Assembly: GCA_016177845.1 (NCBI GenBank)
Contig: JACOUO010000003.1
Coordinates: 62,001 to 126,000, forward strand
DNA from: Deltaproteobacteria bacterium
GTDB lineage: Bacteria; Desulfobacterota; GWC2-55-46
Reading direction: 5' to 3'
DNA: 64,000 nucleotides
This document shows, piece by piece, positions 9,519 to 19,334 of this stretch (within the stretch, counting starts at the first letter, position 1; each line of letters starts with the position of its first letter). The translations under genes and the position numbers were made by a program. The notes beneath the pieces are model-generated. The model was not told the origin of the DNA, did not search any database, and saw only the letters and a list, made by a program, of their open reading frames with translations.

Positions 9519-10757
9519 ATGATAACAGCTATCAGAGGTTTTAATGATATTTTGCCGGGAGATTCTGAGATATGGAGGCATATAGAAGAGTCGGCTTACC
9601 GGATATTTTCAACTTACGGGTTCTCTGAAATTAAACTGCCGATAGTGGAGAAGACCGAGCTTTTCTTAAGGTCCATCGGTGAGACCACTGATATAGTCGA
9701 AAAAGAGATGTACACCTTCCCTGACAGGCATGGGGACCTTCTTACATTAAGGCCTGAGGGAACGGCATCCGCAGTTAGGGCGTATATCGAGCATAAGCTT
9801 TATACCGCGCCTGTCACAAAGCTCTACTACACAGGCCCCATGTTCAGGTACGAACGCCCGCAGAAGGGCAGGTACCGCCAGTTCTATCAGATAGGCGCTG
9901 AGGTGCTTGGGGATGATAGCCCGAGGGCGGACGCAGAGGCCCTTGAGATGCTCATGAGGCTCTTTGGCAGGATAAACCTGAAAGGAGTCACTCTTCAGAT
10001 AAACTCTTTGGGATGCCCTGACTGCAGGCCTGTATATAAAGAGAAGCTGCTGAATTTTTTAAAGGATAAGACAGGCGAGCTTTGCGAAAATTGCGTAAGG
10101 AGGATCGATACAAATCCGCTTCGCGCGCTTGACTGCAAAAGCCCTGGCTGCATAGAGGCAACAAAGAACGCACCCTCGATAATCGAGAGCCTGTGCGAAA
10201 ACTGTAAAACCCATTTTGAAAAGGTGCAATACTATCTCAAGCTCTCAGGCCTTACACCCGCGCTTAACCCAAGGATGGTAAGGGGGCTTGATTATTATAC
10301 CAAAACGACTTTTGAGATAACCGCAGAAGGGCTTGGCTCGCAAAATACTGTGGCAGCAGGCGGCAGATATGACGGGCTTGTAAGCGAGCTTGGCGGGCCA
10401 AAGACGCCTTGCTTCGGCTTCGCTATCGGGATTGAAAGGGTAGCGCTCATTTTAAAAGAGGAAGGCATCGAGAGCAGGCCGCTTAGCGTTTTCATCTCCC
10501 TTGGAACAGAGGCAGAGGCTAAAGGTGTTGAGCTTGTAAGCGGATGGAGAGAGAAGGGCATAAGGGTAGTCGAAGAGTTCTCTGAAGGCCCTCTTAAGAA
10601 CAGGATGAAAAGGGCTGACAGGCTTGGCGCAAGATATGTCATAATACTCGGTGAGAATGAACTTAACTCAGGTGTTGTAGCGATAAAGGACATGGTGGCA
10701 GCAACCCAGGAAACTCTGCCATGGGATAAGATAGCGCAGAGGATCTCCGCGCAATGA
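9519..10757 (+). CDS. hisS: Histidyl-tRNA synthetase
   Basis: This class II synthetase charges tRNA-His. The 412-residue product has motif 2 (TGPMFRYERPQKGRYRQFYQ), the HisRS-specific RGLDYYTKTTFEI and AAGGRYDGL motifs, motif 3 (CFGFAIGIERVAL) and a C-terminal anticodon-binding domain. Four cysteines in a Cys-rich insertion (CPDCR, CENCV, CENCK, around residues 165-230) look like a zinc site of the kind found in some bacterial HisRS. It is followed after 17 bp by a small membrane protein. Confidence 0.96.
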   Translation: MITAIRGFNDILPGDSEIWRHIEESAYRIFSTYGFSEIKLPIVEKTELFLRSIGETTDIVEKEMYTFPDRHGDLLTLRPEGTASAVRAYIEHKLYTAPVTKLYYTGPMFRYERPQKGRYRQFYQIGAEVLGDDSPRADAEALEMLMRLFGRINLKGVTLQINSLGCPDCRPVYKEKLLNFLKDKTGELCENCVRRIDTNPLRALDCKSPGCIEATKNAPSIIESLCENCKTHFEKVQYYLKLSGLTPALNPRMVRGLDYYTKTTFEITAEGLGSQNTVAAGGRYDGLVSELGGPKTPCFGFAIGIERVALILKEEGIESRPLSVFISLGTEAEAKGVELVSGWREKGIRVVEEFSEGPLKNRMKRADRLGARYVIILGENELNSGVVAIKDMVAATQETLPWDKIAQRISAQ

Positions 10758-10774
10758 TTTTATAACAGGAACCA

Positions 10775-11032
10775 ATGGCTTTTTTCATGGAATCCCCATT
10801 TTTCATATTAGGCGCCTTCATTATCTTCTTTCTTGCCTCGCTCGGGGCAATCCTTGTGCTATGGATTGCAATGCCGTTCTCTATCTTCGGCACAAAGGAC
10901 CTATTGAGGAAGATGATTTCCGAGCAGGAGAAGACCAATAAGCTCCTTGAGTCCATAAGTGAGAAGATTGGCAGGGAAAATATCTATAAAGCCCCGGAGG
11001 ATTCCTCCGAAAAGAGAGATAGCTCCTTTTAG
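10775..11032 (+). CDS. Small single-pass membrane protein, unknown
   Basis: The 85-residue product has one long hydrophobic segment (about residues 7-38, including FILGAFIIFFLASLGAILVL), then an amphipathic helix (KDLLRKMISEQEKTNKLLES) that could be a coiled coil, and a charged tail. An AGGA box precedes ATG 10775; ATG 10787 is an alternative. It follows hisS closely. I do not recognise a family. Confidence 0.55.
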   Translation: MAFFMESPFFILGAFIIFFLASLGAILVLWIAMPFSIFGTKDLLRKMISEQEKTNKLLESISEKIGRENIYKAPEDSSEKRDSSF

Positions 11033-11093
11033 TTTTTTTTATGGTTCTTCCGGCCTTTTTGCTTTTTCACCTTAATTGTTTTGCCGCTTGCAC

Positions 11094-12890
11094 ATGACGA
11101 CTGATAAAAAAGCCCTTACAATCGAATATGTGGCTACACTCCTTAAAAAGAGAAGGCTCCTTACCGATATTCAGGAACGGGAGATTCAGATAAAGGGAGA
11201 GGCGCAGCGTGCGCGCCTTCGCAAGACCTCTGATTCGTTCTACTCATCAAAGAGGATGCATACGATAGCTGAGTCGGTCTCTCCGGCAGAGGTCATCGCC
11301 TCATTTAACTTTCCCCTTGCGGGAGATGATAAAAAGCTACTTACAGAAGATGTCATCACAGAGGCAATAGCCGATGAGGTCGGACTTCCGTACAGGAAGA
11401 TAGACCCGCTGAAACTAAACCTCGATATCGTCACCTCCCATATACCAAGGCCGTTTGCCCAGAGATACCTTGTCGTCCCGATAGAGGAAAAGGATAAGGT
11501 GGTAACGCTCGCCGTTGCAGACCCCTTTAATCTTGAAGGTGTAGAGAACCTCAAGGCAACGCGGAGGATGAAGATAAACCTTGTCCTCAGTTCCAAGACC
11601 GATATTTTAAAGATAGTAAGAGAGTTCTACGGCTTCCGCTACTCGGTAGGGGCCGCAGAAAAAGAGTTCTCGCCGACAAGCGAATTCGGCAACCTTGAGC
11701 AGTATGTAAGGCTTAAGGGAGGCGCGGTCGAGCTTGAGGCAACTGACCAGCACATAGTAAACGCTGTTGAGTACCTGCTGCACTATGCCTATGACCAGAG
11801 GGCGAGCGATATACATATAGAGCCAAAGAGGGACAGGTCGCTTGTAAGGCTCCGCATAGACGGCATCCTGCATTACATCCACACAATACCAAAGGTAGTG
11901 CACCCATCCATTGTCTCAAGGATAAAGATGCTCTCAAGGATGGATATTGCCGAGAAGAGGAAACCGCAGGACGGCAGGATAAAGACAGCTTTCAGGGACA
12001 AGGAGATTGAGTTAAGGGTATCTACCCTCCCGACTGTATTTGGCGAGAAGATCGTAATAAGGATATTCGACCCTGAGATATTATTCCAGAATTTAAGCGG
12101 GCTTGGATTTCCGCCAAGGGAACTTGAGCTTTTTAACATATTCCTAAAAAAACCAAACGGCATTGTCCTTGTCACAGGCCCCACGGGAAGCGGTAAGACT
12201 ACAACCCTATATTCGGCGCTGAAATCCCTTTCAACGCCTGAGGTAAATATAGTCACCATAGAAGACCCGATAGAAATGGTAGTTGAGGAATTCAATCAGG
12301 TCGGAGTGCAATCGCAGATAGGTGTGGATTTTGCGGGCAGCCTGAGGACAATACTCAGGCAGGACCCCGATATAATAATGGTGGGAGAAATAAGGGACAA
12401 GGAGACCGCTGACAACGCGGTGCAGGCAGCCCTCACGGGACATCTTGTCTTCTCCACGCTTCATACGAATGACGCGCCTTCTTCGGTTACAAGGCTCATG
12501 GACCTCGGAGTGCCGGCGTTCCTTATCAATTCAACTGTCGTGGGCATCGTAGCCCAGAGGCTCCTGAGAAGGATATGTCTGAACTGCAAAAAGGAAAGGC
12601 TCCTTGCTTCAGAAGAAATAGAGTACCTGAGGCTTAAGCCCAACGAATATAAGGTGTATTACGGAGAGGGCTGCACCGAGTGCAGGGGCACAGGCTACAA
12701 AGGAAGGGTAGGCATCTTTGAGATACTTGATTTTTCGGAGAAGGTAAAGGCGATTGTAGCAAGGACATCAGACACAACCCTTATTGAGAAGACAGCGAGG
12801 GCAGAGGGCATGTCCACCCTGAGGGAGTCCGCCATCAGAAGGATGCTTCAGGGCGTTACGACATATGAAGAAATAGTTTCACTGACATGA
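11094..12890 (+). CDS. PilB/GspE-type secretion or pilus assembly ATPase
   Basis: The product (about 598 residues) is a hexameric AAA-like ATPase that powers type IV pilus extension or type II secretion. An N-terminal MshEN-like domain is followed by the ATPase core: Walker A GPTGSGKTTTLYSAL (near residue 362), the Asp box IEDPIE, Walker B RQDPDIIMVGEIRD, the His box GHLVFSTLHTNDA, and a four-cysteine zinc element (CLNCKKE...CTECRGTG). The ATG at 11094 is used; a TTG at 11076 is an alternative, and neither has a clear ribosome binding site. No pilin, PilC, PilQ or PilT gene is adjacent, so it is an orphan here and PilB versus GspE cannot be settled. Confidence 0.9.
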   Translation: MTTDKKALTIEYVATLLKKRRLLTDIQEREIQIKGEAQRARLRKTSDSFYSSKRMHTIAESVSPAEVIASFNFPLAGDDKKLLTEDVITEAIADEVGLPYRKIDPLKLNLDIVTSHIPRPFAQRYLVVPIEEKDKVVTLAVADPFNLEGVENLKATRRMKINLVLSSKTDILKIVREFYGFRYSVGAAEKEFSPTSEFGNLEQYVRLKGGAVELEATDQHIVNAVEYLLHYAYDQRASDIHIEPKRDRSLVRLRIDGILHYIHTIPKVVHPSIVSRIKMLSRMDIAEKRKPQDGRIKTAFRDKEIELRVSTLPTVFGEKIVIRIFDPEILFQNLSGLGFPPRELELFNIFLKKPNGIVLVTGPTGSGKTTTLYSALKSLSTPEVNIVTIEDPIEMVVEEFNQVGVQSQIGVDFAGSLRTILRQDPDIIMVGEIRDKETADNAVQAALTGHLVFSTLHTNDAPSSVTRLMDLGVPAFLINSTVVGIVAQRLLRRICLNCKKERLLASEEIEYLRLKPNEYKVYYGEGCTECRGTGYKGRVGIFEILDFSEKVKAIVARTSDTTLIEKTARAEGMSTLRESAIRRMLQGVTTYEEIVSLT

Positions 12891-12900
12891 TTGGAGAAAA

Positions 12901-13509
12901 ATGAAAGTCACTTCCGCAGATTTTGTAACAAGCGCCGTAAAGACAAATCAATACCCGTCAGACAATCTCCCCGAAATTGCCTTGATAGGCAAAAGCAATG
13001 TAGGGAAATCCTCTCTTATAAATACCTTTGTTAACAGGAAAGGGCTGGCAAAGACAAGCTCTCAGCCGGGTAAGACCAGGACAATAAACTTCTACCGCAT
13101 CAATAAAGGCTTCTACCTGGTTGACCTTCCGGGTTTCGGCTACGCGAAGGTATCCCGTGAAGAGAGAAAGTCGTGGGAGCAGATGATGGGCGACTACCTT
13201 GAGAACAGGCCGCCGCTTAAAGGCGCAATCATCATATTCGACCCGAGGAGGGACGCGGGCGAAGAAGAGATAATGCTCCTTGAATGGATAGAGAGGTTCA
13301 ATATCCCTTACGCGATAGTATTTACCAAGACAGATAAGCTCTCAAGAAACCAGCTCTCCTCAAGGGTAGCCGCTTTCAAGAGGGTCATCAGGATAGACCA
13401 GCCTGTACTTTTCTCTTCCCTTTCAGGAGACGGCAAACTTCAGCTTGGGAAAAAGATTGCCGAGATGCTTTCTTTGGATGTTGATGAGGCTGTGCCTGTG
13501 TGGGAATAA
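12901..13509 (+). CDS. engB: Ribosome biogenesis GTP-binding protein YihA/YsxC (EngB)
   Basis: This small TRAFAC GTPase is needed for assembly of the 50S subunit. The 202-residue product has G1 (GKSNVGKSSLI), G2 region (KTSSQPGKTRTINFY), G3 (DLPGFGYA), G4 (TKTDK) and G5 (SSLSGDG). The start ATG has GGAGA six bases upstream, and it lies 10 bp after the secretion ATPase gene, so the two are probably cotranscribed without functional link. Confidence 0.95.
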   Translation: MKVTSADFVTSAVKTNQYPSDNLPEIALIGKSNVGKSSLINTFVNRKGLAKTSSQPGKTRTINFYRINKGFYLVDLPGFGYAKVSREERKSWEQMMGDYLENRPPLKGAIIIFDPRRDAGEEEIMLLEWIERFNIPYAIVFTKTDKLSRNQLSSRVAAFKRVIRIDQPVLFSSLSGDGKLQLGKKIAEMLSLDVDEAVPVWE

Positions 13510-13660
13510 AGAGCGCCGGAAAAGTGACAAGCGTCACTGACTAACAGCTCCGCAAAAGGGTAAAAATACAATGAGGTAATTTTAAAGGCTTCAGGTTGTA
13601 TTTAACCGGAATTTTAAATTCCTCTTGACAAAATAACCCAAAGGAGATTACTTTTCAAAA

Positions 13661-14431
13661 GTGATTAAATCGGCCCTTTTATATTCAGTAATAGCTCTTT
13701 CTCTCGTCGGCTGCGCAGGCTTAAGCGAAAAGGATAAGGCGATTGACCAGCTTAACCGCCAGGTCCATGACCTCAAGATGTCTCTCGATGACTCCAACTC
13801 CAAGCTCTCTGACCTGAACAATAAGTTCATCCTCCTCCACGAAAAGGTCGAAACCTCACGGGTCAATATTGATAAGCTCTCTGCCGTTCCGGCAACCCCT
13901 CCAGAGGGCTTAAGGATAGTATCCCTGGGAGAGGAAGCGGCAGATATTAAAAAGACGGACGATGTAAAAAAAAAGTCCGATAAAGCTGATAAGGCATTAT
14001 CAATAACAAAAGAAGAGCCGCAGGCAATAAAGGCAAGCGGGCCTGAGGCGATATATAACCGGGGGCAGGACCAGTTTATCTCAGGTAAATACAATGAGGC
14101 TCGCAGCACTTTCCTGAGCCTTGTCAAATCCGCCCCGAATCACGAACTTGCGGATAATGCCCTTTACTGGGTTGGAGAATCTTATTATTCTGAAAAGGAT
14201 TTTGAAAAAGCCCTGTTAAGATTTAAGGATGTTGCCGATAAGTATCCTGAGGGCAACAAGGCCCCTGACGCGCTTCTTAAGGTTGGGTTCAGCTATCTTG
14301 AGCTGGAAAAGGCAGAGCAGGCGAAAGAGGCCTTTGAGAATCTTGTGAGCCGCTACCCTGACTCAGGAGCGGCGGATAAGGCCAAAAAGGCGCTTGAGAG
14401 CTCAGGCGTTAAAAAGGAAGGGTCGAAATGA
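13661..14431 (+). CDS. CpoB/YbgF-like lipoprotein with coiled coil and TPR repeats
   Basis: The 256-residue product starts with a lipoprotein signal (LSLVGC, Cys at about 19), followed by a coiled coil (for example DLKMSLDDSNSKLSDLNNKF), a polar linker, and a C-terminal TPR region (AIYNRGQDQFISGKYNEAR, ALYWVGESYYSEKDFEKA, ALLKVGFSYLELEKAEQA). This is the layout of CpoB/YbgF, which coordinates outer-membrane constriction with peptidoglycan synthesis through the Tol-Pal system. The Tol-Pal genes themselves are not here. The start is GTG 13661; the AAGGAG at 13641 is rather far (14 nt). It overlaps the next gene by 4 bp. Confidence 0.82.
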   Translation: MIKSALLYSVIALSLVGCAGLSEKDKAIDQLNRQVHDLKMSLDDSNSKLSDLNNKFILLHEKVETSRVNIDKLSAVPATPPEGLRIVSLGEEAADIKKTDDVKKKSDKADKALSITKEEPQAIKASGPEAIYNRGQDQFISGKYNEARSTFLSLVKSAPNHELADNALYWVGESYYSEKDFEKALLRFKDVADKYPEGNKAPDALLKVGFSYLELEKAEQAKEAFENLVSRYPDSGAADKAKKALESSGVKKEGSK

Positions 14432-15552
14432 AGAGAAAAATTTTAGCAGCAGCTTTGATATCCATGTTTCTGGCTTCATCTGCCGTAAAGGCTGACGAGG
14501 TGCAGGTCCCCCTGAATAGTGATGAAGCACAGCCAAAGACAGAAAAGGCGGTTGAAGATACATTCACCTATACTATCGTGCCTCGCGACACGCTCTGGGA
14601 CATATCGGGCAAATTCCTTAAGAACCCCTTCAAATGGCCTAAGATATGGAAGCTGAACCCCTACATAAAAAACCCTGACCTTATCTATCCTGGCAATATA
14701 GTGAGAATAACGCCCAATGGGATAGAGGTCATATCGAAGAAGCAGGCAGACATTGAAAAGCTCCCTGTGGTAAACCTTGAAGCCCAGGATGAGAAGGTTA
14801 CAGTGCTTGAGCCTGAGATAGAAGAAGTGGCGAAAGAGCCGATACCTGCCGCCTCCCCTTCACCAAAAGTAACTTCCTCAGCCATGGCAAGGAGAGGTTT
14901 TATTACCGATAAGGAGCTTAAGATAGCAGGCGCTATAATAAAGCCAAAAGAAGAAAATATTCTCCTGATGAACGCGGGGGATGATGTCTTTATCTCATTC
15001 AAGGACAGAAAAGACATAAATGTGGGAGACCGCTTCACAATATTCGTTGTCGCGGATAAGATAGTGCATCCTGTGACCGAAGCGAAGCTCGGCAATACCA
15101 TAGATATACTCGGCAGCCTTGAGATCACCCGCACAGGCAATGTAATAGAGGGAAAGATAAATAAATCCTTCAAGGAAATATACGCTGGCGCAAAGCTCAG
15201 GTCCTACAAGGAGCCTGCAATGGAAGTTGAGATAACAGAGCCTGATTCAGTGGTAGAGGGCTATGTGGTAGCTTCCCTTGAGGCAAAGGAAAACCTGTCT
15301 GAGGGCGACATCGCCTACATTGATAAAGGCATAAAGGACGGGATTAAAAAAGGCAATATCATGCGCGTCTACAGGGAAGTTGAAAGCGCGCGCGACCCTT
15401 TGAACCAGAAGCAGAAGATTAAGCTTCCGCCCATGGAACTTGGCACGCTCGTGGTGCTTGAGGCTGATGATAATACCTCTTCATGCATAGTGCTTAAAAG
15501 TGTCAGGGTTATAAACTGGGGCGATAAGGTCAGCACAGTAATGGCAGATTGA
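14428..15552 (+). CDS. LysM-domain secreted protein
   Basis: The 374-residue product has a Sec signal peptide (ILAAALISMFLASSAVKA) and a LysM-type module at about residues 50-95 (YTIVPRDTLWDISGKFLKNP ... PDLIYPGNIVRI), which binds peptidoglycan glycan chains. The rest is beta-rich with acidic and Pro-containing linkers and two similar segments (GDRFTIF, GDIAYIDKG). Translation is coupled to the upstream CpoB-like gene by an ATGA overlap, so the two likely form a cell-envelope pair. A strong terminator follows. Confidence 0.85.
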   Translation: MKRKILAAALISMFLASSAVKADEVQVPLNSDEAQPKTEKAVEDTFTYTIVPRDTLWDISGKFLKNPFKWPKIWKLNPYIKNPDLIYPGNIVRITPNGIEVISKKQADIEKLPVVNLEAQDEKVTVLEPEIEEVAKEPIPAASPSPKVTSSAMARRGFITDKELKIAGAIIKPKEENILLMNAGDDVFISFKDRKDINVGDRFTIFVVADKIVHPVTEAKLGNTIDILGSLEITRTGNVIEGKINKSFKEIYAGAKLRSYKEPAMEVEITEPDSVVEGYVVASLEAKENLSEGDIAYIDKGIKDGIKKGNIMRVYREVESARDPLNQKQKIKLPPMELGTLVVLEADDNTSSCIVLKSVRVINWGDKVSTVMAD

Positions 15553-15556
15553 ATTT

Positions 15557-15595
15557 ATTGCGGGGACTCGGAGGAGTCCCCGCAATAGTCTTTTT
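15557..15595 (+). terminator. Intrinsic terminator after the LysM gene
   Basis: A perfect 13-bp stem, ATTGCGGGGACTC with GAGTCCCCGCAAT around GGAG, is followed by AGTCTTTTT. The 150 bp to dprA contain a further small GGCT/AGCC hairpin with a T-run (about 15693-15713). Confidence 0.85.
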
Positions 15596-15747
15596 GTAAA
15601 ATCGTCTCATCAGCCCTTTACGCTTTTTTTCATCTTATAAATTGTAGTAGTCATTTTCAGGCTGCGGGATAAGCCTTCTCTGCGTTTGTAAATAGGCTCC
15701 GAAGCCTTTTTTATTGCTCTCGAATCTTTGGAAGGACGCTCAATCGG

Positions 15748-16842
15748 GTGGATAAAAACCTGAAATATTGGCTTGCCTTAAGCAGGCTCAGAGGGCTTGA
15801 ACGCTATGACTTAAGCGGAGTTCTCCTGAGGTTTGGAGGGCCTGAAGGCATTTTCAAGGAAGGCAGGGCAGGGCTTGAGGCCTTCTCAGCCGCTTTTGCC
15901 GAAACAGTATGCGAATTTAAGGACTGGGGCTGGGTTGATAAGGAAATAGCCTTGATAGAAAAGCACGGGGTTAGAGTGCTGACCCTTGATGATGCTCTCT
16001 ATCCGCGTCTCCTTAAGCATATCTATGACCCTCCGTGCATTCTTTATACAAAAGGCAGTCTCTACGATTATAATCTCCCGGCGGTTGCCATAGTAGGAAC
16101 GAGGCATCCCTCGCATTACGGGCTGTCCATGTCAGAGACAATGGCGAGAGACCTGGCGGCAATGGGTGTTGTCATTGTAAGCGGCATGGCGCGCGGGTGC
16201 GATATGGCCGCCCATAAAGGCGCGCTTTCATCCGGCGGGTTTACGGTAGCAGTGCTCGGCACGGGTATCAATGTCCCGTACCCGAGGGAGAATACAAAGC
16301 TCCACGGTGAGATAATGGAGAAGGGCCTTGTAGTTACGGAGATGCCTATTTCCACCCCTCCTCTGCCTGAGAACTTTCCGAGGAGGAACAGGATAATCAG
16401 CGGGCTTTCAAAAGGGGTGCTTGTGATTGAAGCGCCTTTACGGAGCGGCTCTCTTATGACGGCAAGGCTTGCGCTTGATTACAACAGGGAAGTCATGGCT
16501 ATACCCGGCCACGCGAATTCGCCCAAGAGCATGGGGACGAATAAGTTATTAAAGGACGGGGCCATTTTTGTCGAAAATGCAGTGGATGTGATGCAGGCGC
16601 TCTCTTTCTCGTTCTCAATCCCTGAAGAAAAAAGCGGGGAAGAAGATACAGAGCACGGTATTGGGCTTGGAGGAGAGGAAAGGCTTGTGTGGGAGGCGCT
16701 TGAGGAGGGGCCGGCGCACATTGACAGCATCATGGAGCACACCGGGCTGAGCGTGGCAAGGGCGTCAACAGTGCTCCTTGACATGGAACTTAAGGGCATT
16801 ATCGAGCAGAAGCCAGGTAAATGCTTTTTAAGGAGAGTCTGA
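15748..16842 (+). CDS. dprA: DNA-processing protein DprA
   Basis: DprA loads RecA on incoming single strands during natural transformation. The 364-residue product has the Rossmann-like core with VAIVGTRHPSHYGLS, VSGMARGCDMAAHKGAL, VLGTGINVPYPRENTKLH and RRNRIISGLSKGVLVIEA, plus a C-terminal winged-helix (about residues 305-362). The start is GTG with GGAAGGA upstream. Presence of dprA plus a PilB-like ATPase hints at DNA uptake capacity, but other competence genes are not in the window. Confidence 0.94.
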   Translation: MDKNLKYWLALSRLRGLERYDLSGVLLRFGGPEGIFKEGRAGLEAFSAAFAETVCEFKDWGWVDKEIALIEKHGVRVLTLDDALYPRLLKHIYDPPCILYTKGSLYDYNLPAVAIVGTRHPSHYGLSMSETMARDLAAMGVVIVSGMARGCDMAAHKGALSSGGFTVAVLGTGINVPYPRENTKLHGEIMEKGLVVTEMPISTPPLPENFPRRNRIISGLSKGVLVIEAPLRSGSLMTARLALDYNREVMAIPGHANSPKSMGTNKLLKDGAIFVENAVDVMQALSFSFSIPEEKSGEEDTEHGIGLGGEERLVWEALEEGPAHIDSIMEHTGLSVARASTVLLDMELKGIIEQKPGKCFLRRV

Positions 16843-16970
16843 CCGATTTTCAGGCCTTCTGAAAAAAAATTTGAACTTGTGCTATAATATTTTTTTGTTA
16901 AGCTGTAAAATCGCTGAACACACTAACTTTTGATTCAATCTTTATAAGATCGGAGATTTGAAATAGTTTT

Positions 16971-19109
16971 ATGGGAAAATCACTTGTAATCGTTGAGTCG
17001 CCCGCAAAGGCAAAGACCATAAATAAATTCCTTGGAAAAGATTTTACCGTCCTTGCGTCAGTCGGGCATATAAAAGACCTGCCTAAAAATAAGCTTGGGA
17101 TAGAGATTGAAAATGATTTCGAGCCCCATTACGAGATTATAAAAGGCAAGGCAAATACGATAAAAGAGCTCAAGAAGGCCGGAAAGAGCGCTGAAAAAAT
17201 ATACCTCGCACCTGACCCTGACAGGGAGGGAGAGGCTATAGCGTGGCATATTGCCGAAGAGATAGACAAGAAAAAGGAAAAAACGCTCAGGGTCCTTTTT
17301 AACGAGATAACGGAAAAAGCCGTAAGGGAAGCCATAGAAAACCCCACTACGCTTGATGAGCATAAGTTTGAGGCGCAGCAGGCCAGACGGGTCCTTGACC
17401 GCCTTGTGGGCTATCAGGTAAGCCCTATTCTTTGGGATAAGGTCAGGAGGGGGCTTAGCGCGGGAAGGGTGCAGTCAGTAGCTGTGCGCCTTATCTGCGA
17501 CCGTGAAAGGCAGATACAGGCGTTCGTGCCAAAGGAGTACTGGTCTGTCGAAGCGGAGTTTGAGACCGAGAGGAATGAAAGGTTCATAGCGAAGCTCGCC
17601 AAAAAAGATAACAAAAAGGTCGAGCTTACCAATGAACAGGAAGCGGGAGTTGTACTAAAAGACCTCAAGGGCTCGCAGTTCCATGTAGCTGAAGTAGAGA
17701 CAAAAGAGACAAAGAGAAACCCGACTGCCCCGTTCACTACCAGCAAGCTCCAGCAGGAATCGTCCCGCAAGCTCGGCTTTACAGCCAAAAAGACGATGAT
17801 GCTCGCCCAGCAGTTATACGAAGGCATCGACATAGGAGAGGACGGTCCGGTTGGCCTTATCTCCTACATGAGGACAGACTCAACAAGGATATCAAATGAG
17901 GCAATAGAAGCGGCAAGAGGATACATAGGCTCAAAGTACGGGGCTGAGTATGTTCCGGCAAAGCCTAATGTCTATAAGAGCAAAAAGAAATCACAGGACG
18001 CCCACGAGGCTATCAGGCCGACATACTTTCAGTACACGCCTGACTCGATAAAGAAGCACCTTTCGCGTGACCAGTACAAGCTCTATCAGCTCATATGGAA
18101 CAGGTTTATCGCCTGCCAGATGACGCCTGCCCTCATTGACCAGACAAGGGCTCAGATAGCGGCAAATAACTACATTTTCTCGGCCTCAGGCTCAAGCGTT
18201 AAATTCCCCGGCTTCATGGCTGTCTATATCGAAGGACAGGATGTCGAGGAGGAAAAGGAAGAGAAGCTGCCGCCGCTTAAAAAGAACGAAGCCCTTAAGC
18301 TCATAGAGCTTAAGCCGGAGCAGCATTTCACCCAGCCGCCCCCGAGGTTTACGGAGGCTTCTCTTGTAAAAGAGCTTGAAGAGCTTGGCATAGGCAGGCC
18401 TTCCACGTATGCCTCCATCATTTCCACTATACAGGACAGGGAATATGTGCTTAAGGATAAGACCCAGCTTAAGCCTACGGAGCTTGGCTTTCTTGTAACA
18501 GACATGCTCATTGAGAGCTTCCCTGAGATACTCAATGTCGAGTTTACCGCCCATATGGAGGAGGAACTCGATATGATAGCCGAAGGCACTTTGCAGTGGC
18601 GCAAGACCATGCAGGAGTTCTACGGCCCGTTCAAGGAAAGCCTTGAGAAGGCGAAGAAAGACATGAAGAATGTCAAGGCAGAGGAAGTGCCGACCGACAT
18701 CAGCTGTGAAAAATGCGGAAAGATGATGGTCATAAAATGGGGCAGAAAAGGCAAGTTCCTTGCCTGCTCAGGGTATCCTGAATGCAAGAGCACAAAGGAC
18801 TTTAAGACCGATGAAGAAGGCAGGATAGTAGCCGTAGAAAGAGCTGAGGAGACAACGGACCAGGCTTGTCCCAATTGCGGCAAGCCGATGGTAGTAAAGA
18901 GCGGAAGGTTCGGCAAATTCCTTGCGTGCTCAGCATATCCTGAGTGCAAGACCACTCAGCCGTACTCGACCGGCATACCATGTCCCAATGATGACGGCGG
19001 AATGCTTGTAGAGCGCCGCTCGAAAAAAGGCAGGACATTTTTCAGCTGTTCCAAATACCCGAAGTGCACATATGCCACATGGGAGCTTCCCAAAAAAGAG
19101 GAAGCCTGA
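16971..19109 (+). CDS. topA: DNA topoisomerase I
   Basis: This type IA topoisomerase relaxes negative supercoils. The 712-residue product has the N-terminal Toprim (LVIVESPAKAKTINKFLG, APDPDREGEAIAWH), the active-site region SYMRTDSTRIS containing the tyrosine nucleophile, and three C-terminal zinc-ribbon repeats. The first two are intact (CEKCGKMM...CSGYPEC and CPNCGKPM...CSAYPEC); in the third the CxxC knuckle reads CPND, with CSKYPKC retained, so it has lost one zinc ligand. It is downstream of dprA, a common neighbour in bacteria. Confidence 0.97.
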   Translation: MGKSLVIVESPAKAKTINKFLGKDFTVLASVGHIKDLPKNKLGIEIENDFEPHYEIIKGKANTIKELKKAGKSAEKIYLAPDPDREGEAIAWHIAEEIDKKKEKTLRVLFNEITEKAVREAIENPTTLDEHKFEAQQARRVLDRLVGYQVSPILWDKVRRGLSAGRVQSVAVRLICDRERQIQAFVPKEYWSVEAEFETERNERFIAKLAKKDNKKVELTNEQEAGVVLKDLKGSQFHVAEVETKETKRNPTAPFTTSKLQQESSRKLGFTAKKTMMLAQQLYEGIDIGEDGPVGLISYMRTDSTRISNEAIEAARGYIGSKYGAEYVPAKPNVYKSKKKSQDAHEAIRPTYFQYTPDSIKKHLSRDQYKLYQLIWNRFIACQMTPALIDQTRAQIAANNYIFSASGSSVKFPGFMAVYIEGQDVEEEKEEKLPPLKKNEALKLIELKPEQHFTQPPPRFTEASLVKELEELGIGRPSTYASIISTIQDREYVLKDKTQLKPTELGFLVTDMLIESFPEILNVEFTAHMEEELDMIAEGTLQWRKTMQEFYGPFKESLEKAKKDMKNVKAEEVPTDISCEKCGKMMVIKWGRKGKFLACSGYPECKSTKDFKTDEEGRIVAVERAEETTDQACPNCGKPMVVKSGRFGKFLACSAYPECKTTQPYSTGIPCPNDDGGMLVERRSKKGRTFFSCSKYPKCTYATWELPKKEEA

Positions 19110-19334
19110 CGAGCTGTTATTATGAGGATTTGGCCGAATTTCAGTTGTCTTTTCCCCGATTACAAACCTCTGTTCTTTTTTCTCCGGCGGTTGTATAATA
19201 TTTCCGGCGCATACACCTGTCATTTTTTCTTCTTGAAGCTGAAAAATTACTCCTTGAATTTCCTTGAGAACTGATTCACCCTTTTCCGCGCCTTTGGATA
19301 GAATTAAATATGTTTATCTGAAAGGACTGTCTTT

